Shown here one piece after another: positions 1-6,010 of a stretch of 9,555 bases of DNA (position 1 is the first letter of the stretch; the number at the start of each line of letters is the position of its first letter). The DNA comes from Omnitrophica WOR_2 bacterium GWA2_47_8 (GTDB lineage: Bacteria; Omnitrophota; Gorgyraeia; Zapsychrales; GWA2-47-8). Under the pieces are notes generated by a model. It saw nothing but the letters and a program-made list of their open reading frames with translations, was not told where the DNA came from and searched no databases. The position numbers and the translations under genes were made by a program. The stretch lies in the NCBI GenBank assembly GCA_001805375.1, contig MHFY01000142.1:1-9555 (forward strand), read 5' to 3'.

Positions 1-1
1 G

Positions 2-814
2 TCTATTAAAAGAGTATTAAATGAGTCACGTCCGAATATTATTATTCACCTGGCCGCTGTGGTCGGCGGGATTGGCGCCAACCAGGAAAATCCGGGAAGA
101 TTTTTTTATGACAATCTTATGATGGGAGTCAAGCTGTTGGACCAGGCCAGGCTTGCCGGTGTGGCGAAGTTCGTCGCGATCGGCACTATTTGCAGTTACC
201 CCAAATTTACCAAAGTCCCTTTTAAGGAAAAAGATCTTTGGGATGGGTATCCCGAAGAGACCAACGCGCCTTACGGCTTGGCTAAAAAGATGCTTTTGGT
301 CCAATCACAGGCCTATCGCCAGCAATACGGTTATAATTCCATCTTTCTTCTCCCGGTCAACCTTTACGGCCCCGGTGATAATTTTTCGCCGGAAAGTTCA
401 CACGTTATCCCCGCCCTTATCAAAAAATGCTGTGACGCTATGATCTCAGGCCAGCAATTTATTACAGTTTGGGGAACCGGGAAACCCACCCGGGAATTTT
501 TATATGTAGACGATGCGGCCCGCGCCATTCTTCTGGCGACGGCTAAATATAACAAGTCTGAGCCGGTCAATTTAGGTTCCGGTTTTGAAATTTCCATCAA
601 AGAACTGGTTCACTTGATCGCGCGCTTGACCGGTTTTAAAGGAAAGATCATCTGGGATAAAACGAAACCCGATGGCCAGCCCCGCCGGCGGTTGGATATT
701 ACCCGAGCGCAGAAAGAATTCGGATTTAAAGCCAAGATGGATTTTGAAGAAGGCCTGAAACGAACGATCGCCTGGTACAAAGAACAGATCGCCTTCCCCC
801 AAATGTCACGCTGA
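2..814 (+). CDS. fcl: GDP-L-fucose synthase-like NAD(P)-dependent epimerase/reductase, 5' partial
   Basis: The frame is open to the left edge (270 residues visible). About 45 N-terminal residues, including the Rossmann glycine loop, should lie outside the window, since the family is usually 310-320 aa. It belongs to the extended short-chain dehydrogenase family. Visible motifs are HLAAVVGGI near the edge, the GTICSYPKF active-site strand, the catalytic pair in APYGLAKK (Tyr and Lys), and NLYGPGDNF followed by SSHVIPAL. The His of the last motif matches the catalytic His of E. coli Fcl/WcaG. REFLYVDD and NLGSG follow. In Fcl the enzyme converts GDP-4-keto-6-deoxymannose to GDP-L-fucose. The Fcl strand reads GSSCIYP; here the first Ser is Thr and the second Ile, while Cys is kept, so a related epimerase with another nucleotide sugar is possible. 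It lies 9 bp before a glycosyltransferase, which suggests surface-glycan synthesis. Confidence 0.8.
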   Translation, partial: SIKRVLNESRPNIIIHLAAVVGGIGANQENPGRFFYDNLMMGVKLLDQARLAGVAKFVAIGTICSYPKFTKVPFKEKDLWDGYPEETNAPYGLAKKMLLVQSQAYRQQYGYNSIFLLPVNLYGPGDNFSPESSHVIPALIKKCCDAMISGQQFITVWGTGKPTREFLYVDDAARAILLATAKYNKSEPVNLGSGFEISIKELVHLIARLTGFKGKIIWDKTKPDGQPRRRLDITRAQKEFGFKAKMDFEEGLKRTIAWYKEQIAFPQMSR

Positions 815-823
815 TCAATCCTC

Positions 824-2005
824 ATGGATCAAAAATTCTCCACCCTGAGCCGTCCTCTCACAGCTGTGATCCTGTCGTTATCTGGCCTTTTTTTCCGCCA
901 TCAAAACCTCTATCACCGCGAATTATGGAACGATGAGATCTATCAGTTAAGCTTAACCCGCGGCCCCTTACGGCCCTTTTGGGAAAATCAATCTTACGGC
1001 GACTTAAGCGGGTTTGCCGGCGATTATCTGCTGACCTACCCTTTTGTCCAGTGGTTCGACCCCAATAAATGGGGCATGGCTATTCCGCATATTTTATCCA
1101 CGATCCTGGGGTTTTATCTTTTGTATGTGGTCTGCGATAAATATTGCAAAACAGCTTTAGGGTTTTTTGTGGCCTTCGCGATCGCGGCTTGTAACGGAAA
1201 TTTGATCTTTCATTCTTTTGAGTTGCGGCCTTACGCGGTCTTGCCGACGCTGGCCCTGGGATCTTTTTTTTGCGCGGACGCGCTGGTCAACCGTTTTAGC
1301 CAGTTATCCATGGCAAAGAAGGTGGGGGCCGGATTTTTTTATGTCGTTAATCTTTTTTATCATGCCTTCGGCCTTTTGATCGTTGCCTTCCCGCTTTTGT
1401 ATTTCTTTCTATCCAGGAAATGGTATTTCATTTTCAATAAAGAGAACAAAGGCCTCGTTACGTTCCTTCTCATGGTCTTCGCGATCGGCCTTCCGATCTG
1501 GTTCCATTACGCGACCATGAACCCGAATAACTTAAGCCGGGATGTATTTTTAGAGCAGGGGATACATACCTTTGCCATTTTGCCGAATCCGCTGGATGGA
1601 TTTAGAAAGTTCTTTGACCGGACGGTTTTTTATAATCTGATCGGGTTTAAACCTCTGTATTTTTTTTTGGGCGGGCTGGTGTTTTTGATCGTTGTGCCGT
1701 TCAAGCAAAAGAGAGAGAAGGTCATGTTCTTCCTTATCACTGTCCTTTTGCCCCTGGAAGTTATTTTTCTTTCGGTTTTAATTAAAGGCTATTGGTTTTT
1801 AGACCGGCAGTATGTTCACTTATCGCCTTTGTTTGCCGTTTTCCTCGGCATGTTGTGGGACTCAGCGTTTTCGTATTACATCGCGGCCCTTAAAAAACGG
1901 GCCAAGCTTTCCGTCCGGGAGATCTTAGGTTTTGTCCTCATGGCCGGCTGTTTTACAGCGGGGATGATCAATTTGATCGTGTATTTGGTGCGATTATTTT
2001 TTTAA
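824..2005 (+). CDS. Multi-pass membrane GT-C (GT39/ArnT-like) glycosyltransferase
   Basis: This 393-aa protein has about nine to ten hydrophobic segments (roughly residues 11-25, 84-104, 111-127, 136-153, 168-197, 208-226, 276-293, 299-320, 330-346 and 366-390). Between the first two is a polar loop with LWNDEIY (residues 34-40). An acidic pair just after the first membrane helix is the usual catalytic or metal-binding site of GT-C enzymes of the PMT/ArnT/GT39 type. ELRPYAVL (133-140) resembles the conserved Arg-Pro-Tyr of these families, and LDRQYVH (326-332) resembles their late Arg-Tyr motif. Such enzymes move a sugar from a polyprenyl-phosphate donor to a lipid, glycan or protein on the outer face of the inner membrane; donor and acceptor here are unknown. 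The ATG at 824 has no clear Shine-Dalgarno site. It starts 9 bp after the epimerase stop, so co-translation or co-transcription is likely. Confidence 0.75.
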   Translation: MDQKFSTLSRPLTAVILSLSGLFFRHQNLYHRELWNDEIYQLSLTRGPLRPFWENQSYGDLSGFAGDYLLTYPFVQWFDPNKWGMAIPHILSTILGFYLLYVVCDKYCKTALGFFVAFAIAACNGNLIFHSFELRPYAVLPTLALGSFFCADALVNRFSQLSMAKKVGAGFFYVVNLFYHAFGLLIVAFPLLYFFLSRKWYFIFNKENKGLVTFLLMVFAIGLPIWFHYATMNPNNLSRDVFLEQGIHTFAILPNPLDGFRKFFDRTVFYNLIGFKPLYFFLGGLVFLIVVPFKQKREKVMFFLITVLLPLEVIFLSVLIKGYWFLDRQYVHLSPLFAVFLGMLWDSAFSYYIAALKKRAKLSVREILGFVLMAGCFTAGMINLIVYLVRLFF

Positions 2006-2015
2006 AGAAATCAAT

Positions 2016-2717
2016 ATGCCAAATCCTTTAACACTCACAATCGATATCGGCGGAAGCGGAATTAAAACCGCGGTCCTGGATCTTAAAGGAAAGATCATTT
2101 CCAAATTCCTGCGCGTGAAGACCCCTCAGCCGGCCACACCGCAGAGAATTCTCAAAGCGATCAAGGGATTGATAATATCTTTTCCTAAATACGACCGGAT
2201 CTCCGTCGGGTTCCCGGGGGTCGTGGCCGGCAGTACCATTGTCACCGCGCCGACTTTAGCGAACAAAAGCTGGCAGGGTTTTGATCTGGGTGCTGCTTTA
2301 CAGAAGGAATTCGGAAGGCCGGCGCGCATTTTAAATGACGCGGACCTGCACGGATTGGGTGTCATCAAGGGGAAGGGCCTTGAACTTGTGGTCACGTTAG
2401 GGACCGGTGTCGGCACGGCCTGTTTTTGGGAAGGGAAACTTCTGCCGCACTTAGAGCTGGCCCATCATCCGGTCTCTAAAAAGGGTGAGACCTACAATGA
2501 ATATTTGGGCGATAAGGCTTTAGAAAAGATCGGCAAAAAGCATTGGAATAAACGTCTCAAGCGCGTCCTTAACATCCTTCACGTTCTGATGCGTTATGAC
2601 ACGGTTTATTTAGGCGGGGGCAATGCCCGCCGGGTCAGTTTAAAGAAAAATAAGAACATCAAGATCGTTTCCAATCAGGCCGCCATCTCCGGCGGCAAGG
2701 CGCTGTGGCCGCTTTGA
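2016..2717 (+). CDS. ppgK: ROK-family glucokinase, polyphosphate-glucokinase-like
   Basis: The 233-aa protein has the sugar kinase/ROK motifs in order: phosphate 1 loop DIGGSGIK (10-17), GFPG (65-68), LNDAD (106-110) with the likely catalytic Asp108, the second phosphate loop TLGTGVGTA (127-135), ELAHH (147-151) in the glucose-binding region, and the late YLGGGNA adenosine-side motif (198-204). The Cys-rich zinc site of most ROK kinases and repressors is absent, and there is no N-terminal helix-turn-helix. Both features fit polyphosphate/ATP glucokinases (PpgK), which are usually about 250-270 aa. The expected reaction is glucose to glucose-6-phosphate, in the cytoplasm. Use of polyphosphate instead of ATP cannot be decided by eye. 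It starts 10 bp after the glycosyltransferase with only a weak AAAG upstream. The last 43 bp overlap the end of the leftward repair gene. Confidence 0.78.
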   Translation: MPNPLTLTIDIGGSGIKTAVLDLKGKIISKFLRVKTPQPATPQRILKAIKGLIISFPKYDRISVGFPGVVAGSTIVTAPTLANKSWQGFDLGAALQKEFGRPARILNDADLHGLGVIKGKGLELVVTLGTGVGTACFWEGKLLPHLELAHHPVSKKGETYNEYLGDKALEKIGKKHWNKRLKRVLNILHVLMRYDTVYLGGGNARRVSLKKNKNIKIVSNQAAISGGKALWPL

Positions 2718-3559
2718 TATCTCGATGCCTCCAACGCTAACATCGCTTTCTTTCTCGCTAAGCCCCAGCGGTATCCCCCGAAATGTCCCATCCCTCGGAT
2801 CACCCGATGGCAGGGAATAAGATAGGCCACGGGATTTCTTCCGATCGCTGTTCCAACGGCTCGTACCGCCTTTGGGCAACCAGCCAACTCGGCAATCTTT
2901 TTATAGGTGGTAACGGTCCCCGGTTTGATCTTTAAAAGCGCTTCCCAGACCTTGATCTGAAAATTCGTTCCTTTGCATAATACTTTGAGTGGCGCGCTTT
3001 TTTTTAGCCGTGAAGCAAAGATATTCTCAACACAATCCCGTGTTTTATCCTGATTGGGGTTTAATTTTGCATTTTGCCAATCGTTAGTAAGGTTTTTTAG
3101 AACTTTTTTCCGATCCTCTTTATCTAAAAACGAGAGATTGCAGATCCCTCGATCTGTTAAGGCAATAAAGCATTCTCCGAAGGGAGTGGGATGAAATCCA
3201 TAGTCAATGGTCAACCCCATACCTTTTTGTTTGTATTCCCCAGGGCTCATGGCTTCGCAACTGATAAAGAGATCATGCAGCCGGCCGGGGCCTGACAGTC
3301 CCGCGTCATAACTTACATCCAGGAGGCTGGACTTTTTTAACAGTTGCTTGGCATATTCCTTGGTGAGGAATTGCAAAAAGCGTTTGGGGCTGATCCCGGC
3401 CCAGTTTTGAAAGGTGCGCTGAAAATGGAATTCGCTGATCCCGGCTGTTTGCGCTACTTCCCGCAAACTCGGCTGGCGTTGAAAATTCTCATCCAGGAAG
3501 TGAATGGCTTTTTCGATCCGGTAATAATCTTTGGACAATTGGGGGAGGCTGTTTTTCAT
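2675..3559 (-). CDS. AraC-type regulator fused to O6-alkylguanine-DNA alkyltransferase (Ada-like, no N-terminal sensor domain)
   Basis: This is a 294-aa, two-part protein. Residues about 12-112 form an AraC/XylS double helix-turn-helix (LREVAQTAGISEFHFQRTF, then YDAGLSG and MSPGEYK). Residues about 118-190 are the alkyltransferase N-domain, and about 196-279 the catalytic domain. The latter has GTVTTYKKIA, RAVGTA with the Arg finger, the GRNP Asn hinge, the active-site PCHRV with acceptor Cys250, and the GGYRWGL loop. It should repair O6-methylguanine by irreversible transfer of the alkyl group to Cys250. E. coli Ada has a further N-terminal zinc domain whose methylated Cys switches on transcription; that domain is absent here, so what the AraC part senses is unclear. 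The ATG is preceded by AAAGGGA (3569-3563). The last 12 or so residues look like a non-conserved tail that reads into the kinase gene. Confidence 0.9.
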   Translation of the reverse strand: MKNSLPQLSKDYYRIEKAIHFLDENFQRQPSLREVAQTAGISEFHFQRTFQNWAGISPKRFLQFLTKEYAKQLLKKSSLLDVSYDAGLSGPGRLHDLFISCEAMSPGEYKQKGMGLTIDYGFHPTPFGECFIALTDRGICNLSFLDKEDRKKVLKNLTNDWQNAKLNPNQDKTRDCVENIFASRLKKSAPLKVLCKGTNFQIKVWEALLKIKPGTVTTYKKIAELAGCPKAVRAVGTAIGRNPVAYLIPCHRVIRGMGHFGGYRWGLARKKAMLALEASRYQSGHSALPPEMAA

Positions 3560-3571
3560 AAATCCCTTTCT

Positions 3572-3600
3572 ATTGTAGGGATGGCTTGGCGTATGGTCAA
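3572..3600 (-). promoter_or_regulatory. Proximal sigma70-type promoter for the Ada-like gene
   Basis: On the minus strand, TTGACC (3600-3595) and TACAAT (3577-3572) are separated by 17 bp, close to the sigma70 consensus. The predicted transcript would start near 3565, only 5-7 nt before the ATG and inside the Shine-Dalgarno sequence. Transcripts from here would therefore be almost leaderless. Confidence 0.6.
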
Positions 3601-3629
3601 ATTATACTTTTCGCTATACATCAAAACCA
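3601..3629 (-). promoter_or_regulatory. Distal candidate promoter for the Ada-like gene
   Basis: A perfect TATAAT lies at 3606-3601 on the minus strand, directly touching the TTGACC of the proximal promoter. The hexamer 17 bp upstream is TGGTTT (3629-3624), a poor -35. A start near 3594 would give a leader of about 35 nt that includes the whole AAAGGGA ribosome site. This makes it a plausible alternative to the proximal promoter. Confidence 0.4.
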
Positions 3630-3654
3630 CCCGATTCTTGCGTTATAGAGGAAA

Positions 3655-3681
3655 CCCCGCGGCGCTTTCGCGCGCCTGGGG
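3655..3681. repeat. GC-rich hairpin in the divergent spacer
   Basis: CCCC (3655-3658) pairs with GGGG (3678-3681). GGCGC (3661-3665) pairs with GCGCC (3672-3676). A small internal loop (GC against T) separates the stems, and the tip loop is TTTCGC. No T-tract follows on the plus strand, so it is not a standard terminator in that direction. Confidence 0.5.
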
Positions 3682-3717
3682 TGAATTTTGCAGGAAAAAT
3701 CATTCCGGCAAAATTCA
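3682..3717. repeat. Perfect 10-bp inverted repeat with inner stem
   Basis: TGAATTTTGC (3682-3691) is the exact reverse complement of GCAAAATTCA (3708-3717). Inside, GGAA (3693-3696) pairs with TTCC (3703-3706) after one A/G mismatch, leaving a 6-nt loop. It directly adjoins the GC-rich hairpin at 3655-3681. It could be a regulator site, a palindromic intergenic repeat or a transcript element; the sequence alone does not decide. Confidence 0.6.
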
Positions 3718-3725
3718 AAGTCATT

Positions 3726-3741
3726 TAACTGCTAGCAGTTA
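3726..3741. promoter_or_regulatory. Perfect 16-bp palindrome, putative operator upstream of pgk
   Basis: TAACTGCTAGCAGTTA equals its own reverse complement over all 16 bases. Its centre lies about 60 bp before the predicted pgk transcription start (near 3794), a distance typical of class I activator sites. It ends 18 bp before the pgk -35. A dimeric regulator site is the simplest reading; the regulator is unknown. Confidence 0.45.
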
Positions 3742-3759
3742 GCGTTTTAGGTTGAATTA

Positions 3760-3787
3760 TTGACAAAATCAAATTGTTGGCTATAAT
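3760..3787 (+). promoter_or_regulatory. Consensus sigma70 promoter of the pgk cluster
   Basis: A perfect TTGACA (3760-3765) and a perfect TATAAT (3782-3787) are separated by 16 bp, one short of the optimum. Transcription should begin near 3794, giving a leader of about 44 nt. Both hexamers being exact suggests strong constitutive expression, as expected for a glycolytic gene. The 20 bp upstream are AT-rich and could act as an UP element. Confidence 0.85.
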
Positions 3788-3826
3788 GGGTTAGCTTTTT
3801 AAGTGACGACACAATTTACTCGCATG

Positions 3827-3833
3827 AAAGGTG
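3827..3833 (+). promoter_or_regulatory. Ribosome binding site of pgk
   Basis: AAAGGTG lies 4 nt before the ATG at 3838. It supports this start, which also matches the usual N-terminus of the family. Confidence 0.65.
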
Positions 3834-3837
3834 TTTT

Positions 3838-5034
3838 ATGAACAAGCAAACCATTAAAGATATCAAAGTCAAGGGCAAGAAAGTCATTGTCCGCGTTGAT
3901 TTTAACGTTCCGCTGGATGAAAAGTTCAATATTACCGATGATCGGCGTATCAAAGAGGCCCTTCCAACCATTCAATATCTTCTCAAAGAAGGCGCCGCCA
4001 AAGTCATTCTCATGAGCCATTTAGGCCGGCCTAAAGGAAAACCCGAAGACGCCTTTCGGCTTACCCCCGCCGCCAAGCGTTTAGAAAAATTACTGAAAGA
4101 AAAAGTCCTTAAATTGGATGAATGCGTCGGAGAGAATGTCAAAAAGCAGATCGATAGTTCTAAAGAAAAGGTCATTCTGCTGGAAAATTTGCGTTTCCAT
4201 AAAGAAGAAGAGGCGAATGACCCTAAATTCGCTAAAGAGTTGGCTTCCCTCGCTGATATTTACGTCAATGACGCCTTCGGGACCGCCCATCGCGCGCACG
4301 CTTCGACCGCCGGCATCACACAGTATTTGCCTTCGGTTGCCGGATTTTTGATCGAAAAAGAGATCCGTTATTTAGGGATGGCCATGGAAAATCCTAAAAG
4401 GCCGTTTGTGGTCATTTTAGGCGGGGCCAAGGTCTCGGATAAGATCACCCTCATTGAGAATTTACTGAAAAAGGCCAACGCGATCTTGATCGGTGGCGGG
4501 ATGGCATACACCTTTTTAAAGGCCTTGGGCAAAAATATCGGCAACTCCAAACTCGACCCGGATAAGATCGACACCGCCCGGCAGTTAATGGAAAAAGCAA
4601 AGAAGATGAACGTCAATTTTGTTTTAACGACCGATTTTGTTATCGTTAAGAAATTCGATGATGTCGCGAGTGTCAAGATCGTGGATGATATCCCTGACGG
4701 ATGGGAAAGCATCGATATCGGGCCTAAGACACGCAAGGCGTTCAAGGAGGTCTTAGCCAGGGCCAAGACCGTTATCTGGAACGGGCCGGTCGGGGTCTTT
4801 GAGATCGACGCTTATGCTCAGGGAACAAAAGAGATCGCTGAATATTTGGCCGGCCTAAAAGATGTGCTCACGATCGTCGGCGGCGGGGATTCCGCGGCCG
4901 CGGCCGCGAAGTTCAAGGTGGAGGATAAGTTCACGCATATCTCAACCGGGGGCGGGGCGTCGTTGGAATATTTGGAAGGGAAAGAACTGCCCGGCATCGC
5001 GGCGTTGAATGATAAGAAGACTGTGACAGTTTAA
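3838..5034 (+). CDS. pgk: Phosphoglycerate kinase
   Basis: The 398-aa protein matches the usual bacterial PGK length of about 390-400 residues. It transfers phosphate between 1,3-bisphosphoglycerate and ADP in cytoplasmic glycolysis. Family signatures occur in order: RVDFNVPLD (19-27) for 3-phosphoglycerate binding, SHLGRPKG (60-67), ENLRFHKEEE (116-125), NDAFGTAHR (144-152), LGGAKVSDK (194-202), GGGMAYTF (219-226), WNGPVGVFE (314-322) and GGGDSAAA (348-355) at the nucleotide site. All key residues I know for the family seem present. It is the first gene of the rightward cluster, directly behind a consensus promoter, with tpiA 71 bp downstream. No frameshift or fusion is seen. Confidence 0.97.
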   Translation: MNKQTIKDIKVKGKKVIVRVDFNVPLDEKFNITDDRRIKEALPTIQYLLKEGAAKVILMSHLGRPKGKPEDAFRLTPAAKRLEKLLKEKVLKLDECVGENVKKQIDSSKEKVILLENLRFHKEEEANDPKFAKELASLADIYVNDAFGTAHRAHASTAGITQYLPSVAGFLIEKEIRYLGMAMENPKRPFVVILGGAKVSDKITLIENLLKKANAILIGGGMAYTFLKALGKNIGNSKLDPDKIDTARQLMEKAKKMNVNFVLTTDFVIVKKFDDVASVKIVDDIPDGWESIDIGPKTRKAFKEVLARAKTVIWNGPVGVFEIDAYAQGTKEIAEYLAGLKDVLTIVGGGDSAAAAAKFKVEDKFTHISTGGGASLEYLEGKELPGIAALNDKKTVTV

Positions 5035-5040
5035 TTAAGC

Positions 5041-5096
5041 GTGAAACGTGAAGCGTCGTTCGTCGTTCGAAATACGCTTCACGAGAGACGAGAGAC
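5041..5096. repeat. Degenerate heptanucleotide array in the pgk-tpiA spacer
   Basis: Eight consecutive 7-mers, each starting with G and ending with C, fill most of the 71-bp gap: GTGAAAC, GTGAAGC, GTCGTTC, GTCGTTC, GAAATAC, GCTTCAC, GAGAGAC, GAGAGAC. Units 3-4 and 7-8 are exact doublets, and units 1-2 differ by one base. Unit 2 is the reverse complement of unit 6, part of a perfect 10-bp inverted repeat (CGTGAAGCGT at 5047-5056, ACGCTTCACG at 5074-5083). TTAATT flanks both sides (5031-5036 and 5100-5105). It resembles the heptameric short tandem repeats known from other bacteria such as heterocystous cyanobacteria. Confidence 0.75.
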
Positions 5097-5105
5097 GAAT
5101 TAATT

Positions 5106-5864
5106 ATGCGCAAGATCATTATCGCAGGCAATTGGAAAATGAACAAGACGGCGTCGGAAGCGGTCAAGCTGGCGACGCTGTTAACGCGGGACCTGGCTGA
5201 TATTACGGAAGTGGATATCGTGATCTGTCCGCCGTTCACCGCGTTGGCCGACGTGCACGATGTGGTGACGGACACGAATATCGGTTTAGGCGCGCAGAAT
5301 TTATATTGGGAAGACGAAGGCGCTTTTACCGGTGAGGTTTCCGCGCCGATGATCAAAGAATCGGGCGCGCAGTATGTGATCATCGGGCATTCGGAGCGCC
5401 GTCAGTTTTTCGGAGAGACCGATCAAACCGTCAATAAAAAGATCAAGGCCGCCCTGAAATGGAATTTAACGCCTATTGTCTGTGTCGGCGAAAATTTAGA
5501 GCAGCGCGAAAAGAATAAAACTTTCGATGTGGTCTCAGGTCAGTGCAAAGGATCGCTGGCCGGTTTCACGGCGCAGGAGATGGAAAAAATGGTGATCGCG
5601 TATGAACCTGTCTGGGCGATCGGCACCGGTAAAACAGCGACACCGGCCCAGGCGCAGGAAGTTCATAAATTTATTCGTGAGCTGATCTCTAAGATGCACA
5701 ATGAAGATGTGGCTTCCAGTGTTCGGATCCAATACGGCGGAAGTGTTAAACCCGAGAATACCGCGGAATTAATTTCACAGGAAGATATAGACGGAGCGTT
5801 GGTGGGCGGGGCAAGTTTGTCCAGCGATTCGTTCGTTAAGATCATTAAAAATGCGAGGAAGTAA
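5106..5864 (+). CDS. tpiA: Triosephosphate isomerase
   Basis: The 252-aa TIM barrel has the expected family length. It interconverts dihydroxyacetone phosphate and glyceraldehyde 3-phosphate in the cytoplasm, just upstream of the PGK step. Catalytic residues are visible: Lys11 in GNWKMN (8-13), His95 in IGHSERR (93-99) and Glu167 in AYEPVWAIGTG (165-175). The flexible loop 6 follows at 169-177. The phosphate-binding GGSVKP (211-216) and VGGAS (233-237) are also intact. The start codon is the natural family start, but no good Shine-Dalgarno is present: the preceding bases are the tail of the heptamer array and an AT-rich stretch. Translation may rely on the AT-rich leader. The stop codon lies in the loop of a stem described separately (5851-5885). 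Confidence 0.97.
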   Translation: MRKIIIAGNWKMNKTASEAVKLATLLTRDLADITEVDIVICPPFTALADVHDVVTDTNIGLGAQNLYWEDEGAFTGEVSAPMIKESGAQYVIIGHSERRQFFGETDQTVNKKIKAALKWNLTPIVCVGENLEQREKNKTFDVVSGQCKGSLAGFTAQEMEKMVIAYEPVWAIGTGKTATPAQAQEVHKFIRELISKMHNEDVASSVRIQYGGSVKPENTAELISQEDIDGALVGGASLSSDSFVKIIKNARK

Positions 5865-5885
5865 ATAAAATTTTATCCCTCGCAT
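5851..5885. repeat. Stem-loop spanning the tpiA stop codon
   Basis: ATGCGAGG (5851-5858) pairs perfectly with CCTCGCAT (5878-5885). The loop holds the stop codon and the self-complementary ATAAAATTTTAT (5865-5876). There is no T-tract after the stem, so I do not call it a terminator. It may act in mRNA stability, or be one end of the palindrome-rich spacer that follows. Confidence 0.45.
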
Positions 5886-5918
5886 CCTAGGAGTGAAGCG
5901 ACGTAGGACTACCTTATG

Positions 5919-5944
5919 ATCCTAAAGCCTTTTGGCTTTAGGAT
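5919..5944. repeat. Perfect 11-bp hairpin with TTTT loop
   Basis: ATCCTAAAGCC (5919-5929) and GGCTTTAGGAT (5934-5944) are exact reverse complements around a TTTT loop, so a stable stem is expected on either strand. No U-rich tail follows on the plus strand, which argues against a classical Rho-independent terminator between tpiA and secG. Confidence 0.6.
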
Positions 5945-5987
5945 GAACTCTCGGGTAAGGTAAATCTAAAATAATCCCGAGAGTTCA
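5944..5987. repeat. 12-bp inverted repeat upstream of secG
   Basis: TGAACTCTCGGG (5944-5955) is the exact reverse complement of CCCGAGAGTTCA (5976-5987), with a 20-nt loop. It ends 8 nt before the secG ribosome site. Its loop contains TAAGGTA (5956-5962), which can pair instead with TACCTTA (5910-5916), giving a competing fold. Confidence 0.6.
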
Positions 5988-5995
5988 ATTAACGC

Positions 5996-6002
5996 AAAGG
6001 GG
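5996..6002 (+). promoter_or_regulatory. Ribosome binding site of secG
   Basis: AAAGGGG lies 8 nt before the ATG at 6011 and supports that start. Confidence 0.6.
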
Positions 6003-6010
6003 CACGTGTA

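Noticed and set aside
3344..3742. A 132-codon rightward open frame overlapping the repair gene and the divergent spacer
   Set aside because: Most of it is antisense to the AraC domain, and it runs through the promoters and hairpins; no recognisable protein features.
4368..4766. A 132-codon open frame on the minus strand
   Set aside because: It lies fully inside pgk, has no ribosome site and its translation resembles no family; it is a shadow of the real gene.
4893..4908. A perfect 16-bp GC palindrome, CGCGGCCGCGGCCGCG
   Set aside because: It falls in the Ala-rich run after GGGD of phosphoglycerate kinase and follows from GCG/GCC alanine codons, so coding explains it.
5041..5096. CRISPR-like array
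   Set aside because: Units are 7 bp with no spacers and no cas genes nearby; a heptamer tandem repeat explains it.
4931..5383. A 150-codon open frame on the minus strand spanning pgk, the spacer and tpiA
   Set aside because: It is antisense to two well-supported enzymes and crosses the heptamer array; no family motif is visible.
5919..5987. Rho-independent terminator after tpiA
   Set aside because: The stems are strong, but no U-rich tract follows either one on the plus strand, and secG follows with a good ribosome site.
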